Shown here piece after piece: positions 1 to 16,863 of a stretch of 25,000 nt of DNA. The translations under genes were made by a program, and so were the position numbers. The notes under the pieces were generated by a model that did not search any database, was not told where the DNA came from, and saw only the letters and a list, made by a program, of their open reading frames with translations. Each line of letters opens with the position of its first letter. The stretch's first letter is position 1. The DNA comes from Neocallimastix lanati (nom. inval.) (Eukaryota > Neocallimastigomycota > Neocallimastigomycetes > Neocallimastigales > Neocallimastigaceae). The DNA lies in assembly GCA_016946835.1 (NCBI GenBank), contig JACVTC010000016.1:772501-797500 (forward strand). The letters run 5' to 3'.

Positions 1-553
1 ATATATAACTTTATAAAAGGGTTGATTATTTTATGTATAAATATAAAAGAAATTTTTTTTCTTTTTTTTTTTTTTTTATTAAAGAAACTTATAAATTATT
101 AAAAAATTTATATATATATATAAGAATAAAAAGTTTTTATATATTTTCTTTTTTTAAAAAAGTTTTTTCTTTTAACACATTTATGTATATATACATATAT
201 AATAATTAATAATTAAGATATTTAATATTTTATTATTACAGTTTCATCAATAGAGAGGCTATAAAATATTAAATAAATTTTTTAAAAGAAAATAATAAAA
301 ATAAAGATTATATAGAAAAAAAATAAAGCAAGATATAAATTTTTATTGTTTTTATCATTTTTATCGCTTAAAAACTTAAAATTATAATTAATTATAGAAT
401 AATTAATTATCAAAAGAATTATATATAAATAAATTTATATATTCAGTAATTTTTTTCATAATTTTTTTTTATGTTGAATTATATAAATATTATAATTCAA
501 TAACAACACGAAGTAAACATCCAAAAATACAAATATACAAGTATATATACAAT
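1..553 (+). promoter_or_regulatory. Upstream region and probable promoter/5' UTR of the GH43 gene
   Basis: No coding signal is seen. The stretch is AT-rich with homopolymers. A TATAAAAT word at 260-267 follows a locally GC-richer patch (about 242-260) and is one possible TATA element, though such words are common at this composition. A 12-bp palindrome ATAATTAATTAT occurs twice (384-395 and 399-410). From about 500 to the ATG at 554 the sequence becomes A- and C-richer with few T runs, as expected of a 5' leader. The assignment is inferred from position. Confidence 0.35.
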
Positions 554-2968
554 ATGAAATATTATAAACTATTTTTAAATATATTCATAATTTTATTTGT
601 AGGAACAGCTGTTGCTCAAACCACCGTAAGAAACCCTATCATATGGGCTGATGTTCCTGATGATGATATCATCAGAGTTGATGATACTTATTATATGGTA
701 AGTACAACAATGTTCTTTAGTCCGGGTGCTCCTATTATGAAGTCAAAGGATCTCTTTTCATGGGAAATTTGCAACTATGTTTATGATATCCTTGCTGATG
801 GTGACGTTCAAACTCTTAAGAATGGAAAGCATGATTATTCTCATGGTCAATGGGCTGCTAGTTTACGTTATCATGAGGGTACTTTTTATGTCTTCTTTGG
901 TAGTTATGGTACTAATAAGTCATATATCTTTAAAACCAAAGATATTGAAAAAGGTACTTGGACTCGTAATGAAATCTTTGGTATGTATCATGATGCTTCA
1001 ATTCTCTTTGATGATGACGGTAGGAAGTATCTCGTCTATGGTGGTAGTGGTGAAATCAAAATTAAAGAATTTAACAATGAAATGACCGACTTCAAGAGAG
1101 GTGGTGCTGATAAAGTTTTATTTAGAACTGGTCTTTCTGGTCTTGCTGGTGAAGGTTCTCATATTCAAAAAATTGGTAAATATTACTATATATTTATTAT
1201 TGCTTGGCCAAATGGAAAGGGTCGTATTGAAATTTGTTACCGTAGTAGAGATCTTCTTGGAAATTATGAAAACAAGATTGTTCTTGATTCCGGTTTAGGT
1301 TCCTATGGAAGTGGTGTAGCTCAAGGTGGAATCGTTGATACACCTGATGGTAAATGGTATGGTCTTTTATTCCAAGATCATGGTTCTGTTGGTAGAATTC
1401 CAGTACTTGTTCCAGTCAATTGGCAAAATGATTGGCCAATAATGGGTGTTAACGGTAAAGCACCATTAACTTTCCAAATTGAAGGTAATTTCAAAGGTAC
1501 TCAACTTGCTAAGAGTGATGATTTCGACTACAGTTCCAATAGGTTATCCTTAGAATGGCAATGGAATCATAATCCTGATAATACTGCTTGGTCTGTAACC
1601 GATCGTCCAGGTTGGTTAAGACTTAAGAATAAGTATATTGCTCCAGAACTTCTTAAGGCAAGAAATACTCTTACCATGCGTACAGAAGGTCCTGCCTGTA
1701 GTGGTGTTGTAAAACTTGATACTTCTAATATGAAGGTTGGTGATTATGCTGGTCTTTCTGCTTTCCAATATAACTATGGTAATGTTGGTGTTTATGTTGC
1801 TGATAATGGTGAAAGACGTATTTACATGGCAAGTAATGGCGGTTATAATGGTAATGCTGATGTTACCAACAGTAGAAATAATATTGTTCAAGAAGTCAAA
1901 TTAAATGGTAAAGAGATTTATCTAAAGACCGATTTTCGTTTCAGTACTGTTAAGAGCGATGGTAGTGCTTCAAATAATATCGATAAAGTTAATTTCTATT
2001 ACTCCCTTGATGGTAATCAATGGAATAAGATTGGTAAAGAAATTGGAATGACTTATGATCTTAAGCTTTTCACAGGTTACAGAAATGCTCTTTTCAGTTA
2101 TCCAACAAAGAATACTGGAGGTTATGCTGATTTCGATTACTTTGAATATCAACGCGAAGAATGGAACTCTCCAAATTTTGCTGAAGAAGAAAAAGAAGAT
2201 CCAAATGGTTACTTATTCCATAACACATTTGAAAGAGGTATAGATGGTTGGAGTAGTAGAGGTTCTGCTCAAGTTTCTTTTAACAAAAATACTGCCTATG
2301 ATGGTAATGGTTCTATTTACTGTTCTGAAAGAGGAGCTAATTGGAGTGGTGCTTCCAGTAATCTTTCACCAAATGTTTTCAAACCAGGAAATGCTTACAG
2401 TTTCAGTGTTGTTGTTAAATATGAGGAAGGACCAGCTTCTCAAATATTCTATCTTACCCTTCAATATGATGATGGTTCTGGTGAAACTCAATATGAAAAG
2501 GTTTCTATTGTTGAAGTTGCAAAGGGTCAGTGGACTCAACTTTACAATACTAACTATAAGATTCCTGATAGAGCATGTAACATGTTATTCTATGTGGAAA
2601 CAGAAAAGGGAGAAGATAGTTTCTACGTTGATGAAGCTATTGGGGCTCCAGCTGGAACAGCTATTGATGGTCCAAAATCCTCTTTAACCCCTTCCAATAA
2701 TAGCTCCCTTGAATGTTTCTCTACCAAATTAGGTTATCCATGTTGTCAACAAACAAAAGATGTCGTTTATGAAGATAATGATGGTCAATGGGGTGTTGAA
2801 AACAATGATTGGTGTGGTATTACAAAAGAATCAGCTTCATCTGCAACTTGCTGGAGTACTGGCTTAGGCTATCCATGTTGTAGTTTAACCAACACCGATG
2901 TATACTACATCGATGAAAGTGGTAATTGGGGTATAGAAAATGATGATTGGTGTGGTATTTCTAACTAA
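554..2968 (+). CDS. Secreted GH43 hemicellulase with CBM22 and two fungal dockerins
   Basis: A single uninterrupted reading frame of 804 aa. Residues 1-21 form a signal peptide (basic start, hydrophobic core, cleavage probably after A21). Residues 27 to about 310 are a five-bladed GH43 catalytic domain. Expected acidic residues are visible: probable base D36 in VPDDDI, pKa-tuning D147 in [12 protein letters not shown], and acid E200 in GEGSH. Residues about 322-536 form a beta-sandwich domain of the kind that follows GH43. Residues about 552-699 match CBM22 (TFERGIDGW near the start, FYVDEAIGA at the end), a xylan or mixed-linkage glucan binder. After a Ser/Asn/Pro linker come two dockerins, 721-756 and 766-802, each with CxS..LGYPCC and a terminal NDWCGI or DDWCGI. 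Family knowledge: GH43 enzymes are beta-xylosidases, arabinofuranosidases or arabinanases; fungal dockerins attach enzymes to cellulosome scaffoldins. Xylan or arabinoxylan is the likely substrate, but exact specificity cannot be read. No introns and visibly higher GC than its surroundings suggest bacterial ancestry of the catalytic part. Confidence 0.95.
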   Translation: MKYYKLFLNIFIILFVGTAVAQTTVRNPIIWADVPDDDIIRVDDTYYMVSTTMFFSPGAPIMKSKDLFSWEICNYVYDILADGDVQTLKNGKHDYSHGQWAASLRYHEGTFYVFFGSYGTNKSYIFKTKDIEKGTWTRNEIFGMYHDASILFDDDGRKYLVYGGSGEIKIKEFNNEMTDFKRGGADKVLFRTGLSGLAGEGSHIQKIGKYYYIFIIAWPNGKGRIEICYRSRDLLGNYENKIVLDSGLGSYGSGVAQGGIVDTPDGKWYGLLFQDHGSVGRIPVLVPVNWQNDWPIMGVNGKAPLTFQIEGNFKGTQLAKSDDFDYSSNRLSLEWQWNHNPDNTAWSVTDRPGWLRLKNKYIAPELLKARNTLTMRTEGPACSGVVKLDTSNMKVGDYAGLSAFQYNYGNVGVYVADNGERRIYMASNGGYNGNADVTNSRNNIVQEVKLNGKEIYLKTDFRFSTVKSDGSASNNIDKVNFYYSLDGNQWNKIGKEIGMTYDLKLFTGYRNALFSYPTKNTGGYADFDYFEYQREEWNSPNFAEEEKEDPNGYLFHNTFERGIDGWSSRGSAQVSFNKNTAYDGNGSIYCSERGANWSGASSNLSPNVFKPGNAYSFSVVVKYEEGPASQIFYLTLQYDDGSGETQYEKVSIVEVAKGQWTQLYNTNYKIPDRACNMLFYVETEKGEDSFYVDEAIGAPAGTAIDGPKSSLTPSNNSSLECFSTKLGYPCCQQTKDVVYEDNDGQWGVENNDWCGITKESASSATCWSTGLGYPCCSLTNTDVYYIDESGNWGIENDDWCGISN

Positions 2969-3365
2969 TTTTTTTATATATATATATTTAATAATAATAA
3001 TATAAAAAATAAATAAAAATATCAAAAAAAAAAAAAAAAAAAAATAATAATAATAAATAAATAAATAAAATAATAATTTAACATTTATATTATAAAAAAT
3101 TGTTTTTAAAAAAAAAATAAACGAACATAACATATTTGATGTAATAAAATAAGTAAAGAAAATGAACAAACAAAATAAAGAAAAAAAGTTAGACTATTAT
3201 TATTATTATTTTTTTATTGTTATTAATCTTTACCTATATATATATTTACAAGAACAAAATAATATTGTAATATAATAATTAAAATGTATTAAAAAATGAA
3301 AAATTATTATGTAAATGCATATAAATAAATAATAATAATAAATAAATATGAACAATTAAAGTTTC

Positions 3366-3417
<52 letters not shown>

Positions 3418-4004
3418 ATAAACATTTATGTTATTTTCTATCTTTTTTTCATTCAAAAAAAACGTATTTAATAATAAATATTTTTACTTTCTTTCAAGAG
3501 CGTTAATTATATTTTTTTCATATATATAATTATTCTAATTTCTAAGAATATAGCTTTTCTTAATTTTATTCAATTTAATTATATATTCTATCTTTATTAT
3601 TATTTAAACTATTTTGTTAATATTATATATATATAATTAAAACTATTATAAAACTCTAATCAAAACACTATATATTTAAATTTATTTTATAAATATAAAT
3701 GACTAATGAAAAGAATGAAAAATTATTTTGTATATAAAAATAATTGTAGTGTTATAATTTTTATTTTATATTTTCAATTGATATATAAAACAATAAAAAA
3801 AAAAGAAAAAAAAAAAAAATTTAATTCTTGTAAAAATATATATATTTATTTTTTGTAATGAAAAATATTATCTCTATTGATATTATAATTAAATTTTTAA
3901 TATAAAGTATTTAATTATCCATTTTTATTATTAACATTTGTTTTATATTTAACAAAAAGTTTGAAAAATATGTATATATATTATATTTTACATTTATCAA
4001 AAAA

Positions 4005-4038
<34 letters not shown>

Positions 4039-4678
4039 TATAAAATAAAGAAAATAAGATAATTTAAATTCATATTTAAATTTGTACTACTTTACAGAAT
4101 TTAATTAATTTAAAAGTTTATAAGAAATATATCGAATTAAATAAATCATTACTATAGTTATAAATAATCTATTAATAAAATTCATTTTAAAATTTTTTAA
4201 TAATAATACAAAAAAATATTTTTTTTACAATGAAATTAAGTATCAATAAAATGTTTGAAATTTGAAAATCAAAAATATTAGAACCATAACATAATTTTAT
4301 GTCTGGTATTTTTTATAAATAAATTAGAATATCATATCAAAATAAATAAATAAATTCACTTTATATATTATTATTATTGTTGTTATTTTTTAATAGATTT
4401 TAAAATTTTTCCTTTTTTTTAAATTTAAAAATGATTAAATATATCCAATTAATAATAATTGTTATTAATATTAAACAAAATTAAAAAGTATAAACATAAA
4501 AGTAAGAAAAGAAGGCAATTTGTATAAAATTAGCTAAAATATTTTTATTCTATATATAATATAATTTAATAATTATAATAAATAAAAATGAAATAATATA
4601 AATAATAAAAATTTATTAATCTTCGTCTTTTATTCATTATTTCAATTTATATATTTTTTTTTATTCATAAAAATTGAA

Positions 4679-4733
<55 letters not shown>

Positions 4734-6244
4734 CATTAAAAAAATATTAAGATATTTCAAAATTAATAATATTTATTTATTTATTTATTTATCTATAGAT
4801 AAGTAAAATAATTTAATGATAAAAATTATAAATTCAATATCAAAAGAATAATTTTATAAAAAATAAAAAAACAAAAAAAACAAATTCAAAATCTATTGGG
4901 TATAAAATTTGGGTATAAAATATAAGATATATTAATAACTAAAGAAAAATATAAATTTTTAACTTATATAGTGGTTTGGTAAATAGTAGAATTAAATTTT
5001 TAAGAAAATATAAAAAAAAAAATGCTATAATAATAAAAATGTTTATCTATCTTTAAAATTATTTTACTGACTAAATTATTTATACCCACTTTTATTCTTA
5101 TTCTTTTTCTTATTTTTATTATCAGAAAATGAAAATAATTTTTTTATTATCAAGAAAAAAAATTTTTTTTTTTTTCCTTAAATCAATTAAAATTTTATTG
5201 ATAAAATTAATTTATTAAATATTTAAAAAGTAATCAAAAACTTTGATAAATATAAATTCAAATATAAAATTCAAATTTAAATTTAAATATGTAACATACT
5301 GAAAAAAAAAAAAAAAAAAAAAAAATGAAAAATGAAAAATGAAAAAGAAAAGATAAGAAAACAAAAAAAAAAAAAAATTTTATTTAAAAAAAAAATAATA
5401 ATAATATAATAGAATTTATTTAATTTTTCTCTGAACTTTTTTTTGTATTATATCAAATAATTATATATATATATATATATTTTTGTTTTGTTTTTCTTTA
5501 TAAAAAAAAATTAGATTGATTAATTTGTTAAATTATTAACCAAAAATAATCCATTATCTATTTTGTCAGTGGTATCTTATTTGATTATGATATCACCATA
5601 AAAAATTTTTATAATATATCAATAATAACATTATCTAATAAAAATATATATATAAAAAAAAAAAAAAATTCAAAAAAGTTTAACTATTGGTCTTTTTTAA
5701 TATATATATTAACTAATTTTATATTTTATTTTTTTTATTATATATTTATTTAAATATTCAATTACTTTTAAATTAATTATTAATAGATTTATTTAAATAT
5801 TAATATTTTTATTTATTTATTTTAATAATTTTAAAATAATAACATATAATTTATATAAAAGAAAATATAAATTAAATTCATTTTAAATTCAAATTTCATG
5901 AAATGAATTTGAAATGAATTTTATATTAACAAAACAAAATAATAATTATTTTAAATAAAGTATCAAATTTCTATATAAAATTAATAGAGAAAAAAAAAAT
6001 AATAACATAATAATTATATAGTATTTATATATAAGTTTTTATAATTTGAAAATTAATGTAAGTTAACATTTAATAATAATTTTTTTTTTTTTTTTAATTT
6101 TGTTATATTATAATATATTATATAGTATGCTTTACTATTCATGTAATAATTTATAAATTTTTTTTTATTACATCTTTGTTTATAATTATGTCAAAATGTT
6201 TTATATATAATAATGAAAATTAGTAATATAATTTTTATATAAAA
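2969..6244. other. 3.3-kb gene-free AT-rich intergenic spacer
   Basis: I find no exon-like stretch on either strand. Contents are poly(A) and poly(T) tracts (about 43 T at 3371-3413), an (AT)n tract at about 4683-4732, and many palindromic AT words. Locally less AT-biased patches at about 4891-5100 and 5545-5600 do not translate into anything recognisable. The last few hundred bases should hold the FIG4 promoter; a perfect 6-bp inverted repeat (ATAGTA, 5-base loop, TACTAT) lies at about 6122-6138. The first part should hold the 3' end of the GH43 transcript, with AATAAA-like words just after the stop. Confidence 0.7.
4683..4732. repeat. (AT)n microsatellite
   Basis: About 25 uninterrupted AT dinucleotides in the large intergenic spacer, able to form a hairpin on either strand. 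Shorter (AT)n tracts are scattered throughout the window, mainly in introns. Confidence 0.9.
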
Positions 6245-12164
<5,920 letters not shown>

Positions 12165-12172
12165 AAATAATA

Positions 12173-12238
<66 letters not shown>

Positions 12239-12314
12239 ATGATAAATTATTATTATAATAGTGAATAAATTATTAAATAATTAATATTTTTTTAATCAAA
12301 AATATTTATTTACT

Positions 12315-12350
<36 letters not shown>

Positions 12351-12482
12351 AAAAATTAAAAGTTAAAAATAATAATAAAATAAATTACATTTTTAAATTA
12401 TTATTATTATATATATATTTTTTTATTTATTTGATTATTTACATATTTTAAAAAATGTAAATTGCTAAATTATTACACTGAA

Positions 12483-12514
<32 letters not shown>

Positions 12515-12846
12515 TATTTTATTTATTTATTTATTTATTATTATTATTATATTATTATTATTATTTTATTCCATTTTTTTTCCCCTTTCTTTTTTTTATA
12601 AATCATTTTATATAAAAGATAATGAGAAAAAAAAAAAAGTGTTAATAAAAAAAAAAATAAATAATTTTAAAACAATAGATAATAACAAGATATATATATT
12701 TTAAGATATGCCTATTGTTTCTATTTAACACTCAAATATTCAAATATATATTAATTTATTTACTATTTTTTACATAATTAAATGATTTTCAGAATAAAAT
12801 ATTATTTCAATTTTCTATTATTAAATATTATTAAATATTATTAATT
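12165..12846. other. Convergent 3' intergenic region
   Basis: The stretch between the stops of FIG4 (+) and the FYR-domain gene (-). It contains a compound poly(A)-(TA)n tract at about 12177-12236, a second poly(A) at about 12316-12348 and a poly(T) run at about 12488-12515. Both transcripts must end here; no single terminator can be picked out because AATAAA-like words are frequent. An open frame at 12462-12704 is low-complexity and not a gene. Confidence 0.7.
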
Positions 12847-12986
12847 TTATATATCTTCTTGTTCATCTTCAACTTTTATATCATCGTTTTCATCATTAAT
12901 CCATTTTTGTTGATAATAACGTTTGCATTTGTCTGCATTTGGAAGTTCCTATAAATACATATTATTTGTTTATTGATTTAATATTG

Positions 12987-13034
<48 letters not shown>

Positions 13035-13815
13035 TATATATATATATGTTAATATTAATTGATATACTAATAAACCAAAAATAAAATATATTTTAATAAT
13101 TGTAGATAATATTTATATACTATTTATATATATATATATATATATCAATCATTGCAATATTGTAAAAATTTACTTGAATAACTTTTGTAACACCTAAATC
13201 ACTTAATCCAAAGAAATCTGGACCAGAGGCATGTGTTTTTGAACCAGTATTACCTCTCACAGAAAGTTCATTTAGAACACTTTTCCAAGCCCCTTTTTTT
13301 TTTTAAATAATAAAAAAAAAAATAAAATAAAAATTAAATAATAATAATAATAAAAATAATAATAATAATTAATTAATTAATTAAATTATAAATTTTTTTT
13401 TACAATTTTAAAAATATGTATATATTTTCTTTACAATTAATAATATATGTAATTAATATATATGAAGATTTACCTGAAGGTGAATTAGCTTGAAAAACTT
13501 TACCTGGTAAGTCTTCAGCAGTCACTTCAAACTATATTTTTTAAATATAATGTTTATATATTTATGACATATATTCATTCATTTATTAAAAAATAAAATT
13601 AAAAAATAAAAAGAAAAAGAAATTTTTTTTAATAATTGATTAATTATGTATAAATTTAAATTACATTTATTAATAATTATTCTTTAATATTTACTATTGG
13701 TGTCTCTCCACCATCAAGAATACGATTCGTATAAATTGTACGTTTTTTTGGATCTTGCATACTTATATATTCTTTTTGACTTTCAAAACCAACAGGCCAT
13801 ATATATCTTTGAGAA

Positions 13816-13848
<33 letters not shown>

Positions 13849-14265
13849 TATTATTATATATTTAATTTAATATAATTTATATAATTTATTAATAAAAATT
13901 AATAATCACAACTGCTACTAATAACACTATATAATAATTTACGATAAGCTTCTCTGTCATAAATAACTTTTCCTATTTTTTTTATTTTTTTATTTTTTAT
14001 TTTTATTTTTATTTTTATTTTTATTTTTTTATTTTATATATTTTTTTTTTTTTTTTATTTTAAGAAAAATTAAATATATTAATTTCATTATATATATTAT
14101 TATTATTATTATATAATTTTTATTTATTTATTTATTTAATAAGTATATTAATTTACCTATAGATATGATTTTAACTTCATTATTACTTTTTCCTACCATA
14201 ACTGGTAATTTTAAATTGTTATTCTTATCTCTTGGTAATAACTATATTTGCAAATTAATTAATTA

Positions 14266-14361
<96 letters not shown>

Positions 14362-15145
14362 GGTTAAAATATATAAATAATAAATAAATTAAAAAAAAAA
14401 AATAATGTTAAATATATATAAAAAAATATTAATAAATTAGCGTCAAATTAATTATTATACCTTTATTGGTTTGGCTACAGCACGAGTATCTCTTTTCTAA
14501 TAAATTGTTTAAATATTTATATATATATATAAATAGATTTATAATATTAATATGACATTTAATAAATTATATTTATTAATTACCATTCAACAATTTAAAT
14601 ATATTCATTTACTAACACCTGATTTTCTTCTTTTTTTTTTTGGAGTACTGTCATCTTCTATACTTTTTGATAATTCAGAATCATTGAATTTTTCACTCTA
14701 TAAAAATACATAAATATTGGTATTTTTTTTTTAATAAAAAAAAATAATAATTAATTAGTGAAATAAAAATTAATTACATACATAATAAATATATAAAATT
14801 TAATATTTTCATATAATAATATCAATATGAAAACTAACATTTTTCCTCTTCTTTGGAATATTATCATTTTTTTCTTTTAAGATTTGAATATTATTAATAA
14901 ATAATAAAATATTAATATTTAAAAAAAAAAAAAATGCATTTTCCATTTTTTATTAAAATATATTTAATATTAATATTATTTTAACGAAAACCTTTTGAAC
15001 TATCAGAATCACTAGTATCACTGATCGTTGATATGGTACTTTCAGTATCTGTTGAACTTCATTATATAAATATATATATATATGTATATAAATTTTTCAT
15101 TAATATTAAAAAAATTGTTATTATTATTGTTTTTATTGTTTATTT

Positions 15146-15240
<95 letters not shown>

Positions 15241-15243
15241 TTA

Positions 15244-15327
<84 letters not shown>

Positions 15328-15915
15328 GTTTTCCAATAAAAAAAATTTTTTTATAATGAAATTATAAATATATATATATATATATATATCCTCTAGTAAA
15401 TATTTTATTTAAATACATACTCAGAATACGAATGAGTTTCCATTATAAGATCTAATAATTGACTTTCAATAATATAAAATCATTAGATAAATTAGATTAG
15501 GAATTATCTTAATTAATAATATATATGATATTATATATATTTAATTTATTTGTTTTTTTTATATTTATATTTATTTTTATTTATTTATTAAGAATCTTTA
15601 CCCTATTTCTTCATTTAAAGTTCGACAACGAGATTGTGTGTCTGATAATAATTGTCGAAGAAAATCCCGTTTCTATATTTGACATGTTTAAATTTTAAAA
15701 TAATTATTTACAAATTAATTTAAATTATATTATTCCCTTAATTTATTATTCATTTACTTAATTTTATTACTATTACATGTACTGATATAATTATTATTAT
15801 TATAAATATAAATATATAACAAATAATATATAATAACAGTTATAATAATTACCTTCTTTCCTTCAATATATTCAATTTTTAATTTTTTATATTTCTCCTT
15901 ATAATTTTCAGTCAT
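12847..15915 (-). CDS. TBRG1: FYRN/FYRC-domain nuclear protein, TBRG1-like
   Basis: Thirteen exons on the minus strand: 15915-15853, 15672-15602, 15462-15421, 15056-14986, 14873-14839, 14697-14617, 14496-14461, 14241-14157, 13972-13943, 13816-13695, 13531-13474, 13292-13174, 12948-12847. Total 915 nt, 304 aa plus stop. Residues 1 to about 55 are a charged, probably helical segment starting MTENYKEKYKKLKIEY. An acidic Ser/Asp/Thr stretch and two basic nuclear-localisation-like clusters follow (PKKRK 89-93, PKKKRRKSG 113-121). FYRN is at about 165-212 (YHSQRYIWPVGF, then DPKKRTIYTNRILDGG); FYRC is at about 213-285 (SGAWKSVLNEL, GPDFFGLSD, KVIQELPNADKC). The tail is acidic. FYR modules are known from MLL/Trithorax, JARID1 and TBRG1. 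The absence of SET, PHD and Jumonji domains, plus the N-terminal helix, points to TBRG1, usually about 400 aa. A chromatin-related nuclear role is inferred. The exon-4 donor is uncertain (14991 or 14985). The exon-9 donor was chosen because it restores conserved FYRN spacing. Confidence 0.82.
12990..13031 (-). repeat. Homopolymer tract in the last intron of the FYR-domain gene
   Basis: About 42 A on the plus strand, hence T on the coding strand, lying about 40 bases upstream of the last exon's acceptor. On the sense strand it could serve as an exaggerated polypyrimidine tract. Confidence 0.85.
14269..14353 (-). repeat. (AAT)n array in intron 7 of the FYR-domain gene
   Basis: About 28 AAT units on the plus strand (ATT on the sense strand) between exons 14461-14496 and 14157-14241. 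The nearby tract 13981-14056, in the next intron, is made of TTTTTA-like units. Confidence 0.85.
15147..15326 (-). repeat. Compound (TTTA)n-(TTA)n array in intron 3 of the FYR-domain gene
   Basis: About 23 TTTA units run directly into about 28 TTA units, inside the 364-bp intron 15057-15420. Plus-strand open frames here (poly YLFI/Leu/Tyr) are repeat artefacts. Confidence 0.9.
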
Positions 15916-16830
15916 TTTAATAATCTATTGATATACTGATTAATTAATTTACTAATATAATATTATGAAATTTTATTAACAAAAAAAAAAGTAATATATT
16001 TGAAAAAACATGCTTTGAAATTATTTTTAGCCATTATACAAAATTTAAATTTTTTAATTTTTAAATTATTAATGATTTTTTGGTTAAATGTTGACATAAA
16101 TAATAATTTATAAAGAAATATATATAAATTTATTTTTATTAGAAATATAATTAATAAATATATTAATTGAACAATTTATAATATTTATTTTTTTTTAAAA
16201 AAAATATATATATATATATAAGAAAATTAATAATTTTGATTAAAAATAGAATATAAATTATATATTAAATTTATAGGTTCATTTAAAATATATATATATA
16301 TATTACTTTTTTTTTTGTAAAAGATGCCAATTGGTAGAGTAATATTTTTCAAATTTTATTTTACAATGAATTTCAAAATTTTATAAATAATAAATTTTTA
16401 TTTATATATATTTGATATATGAAATTAAATGAAATTTTGAACAATAATATTAATAATATTAATAGATAAAAAATAAAATTATATATATTAAAAGTGAACT
16501 TTATAAATTTAAATTTTTTTTAATATATAATAAATATGGAAAAAAAAAAAAAAGTTATTATTTATATTATATATATTATTAATTAATTAATTAATTATAT
16601 ATTATACCTAATATAAAAATAAAAATAATCAGTATTACTAATTTAATATAACTTCAAATTATTAAAAATACCTTTTAAGAGTTTATCTTACTATTTACTG
16701 TTTATAAAGAAAAAAAAATGGTAATAAGAACTATTTAATATTATAATATTATTAAACAAATATATTAGTAAATATGTTTATATATATATATTTTGAATTT
16801 TCTTGATCATTTAAAACAAAAACAAAAACA

Positions 16831-16863
<33 letters not shown>

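Noticed and set aside
1616-2152. Minus-strand open frames inside the hydrolase gene
   Set aside because: Shadows of the strong GH43 reading frame; no domain similarity recognised.
12462-12704. 80-codon open frame between the convergent genes
   Set aside because: Built on a poly(T) run and TTA repeats; no recognisable protein features.
15033-15356. Plus-strand open frames rich in YLFI, Leu and Tyr
   Set aside because: They are translations of the TTTA/TTA arrays inside an intron of the minus-strand FYR-domain gene.
16327-16340. CAATTGGTAGAGT resembling a tRNA D-arm (A box)
   Set aside because: No T-arm/B box, no acceptor stem pairing, and the flanks are plain AT-rich sequence.
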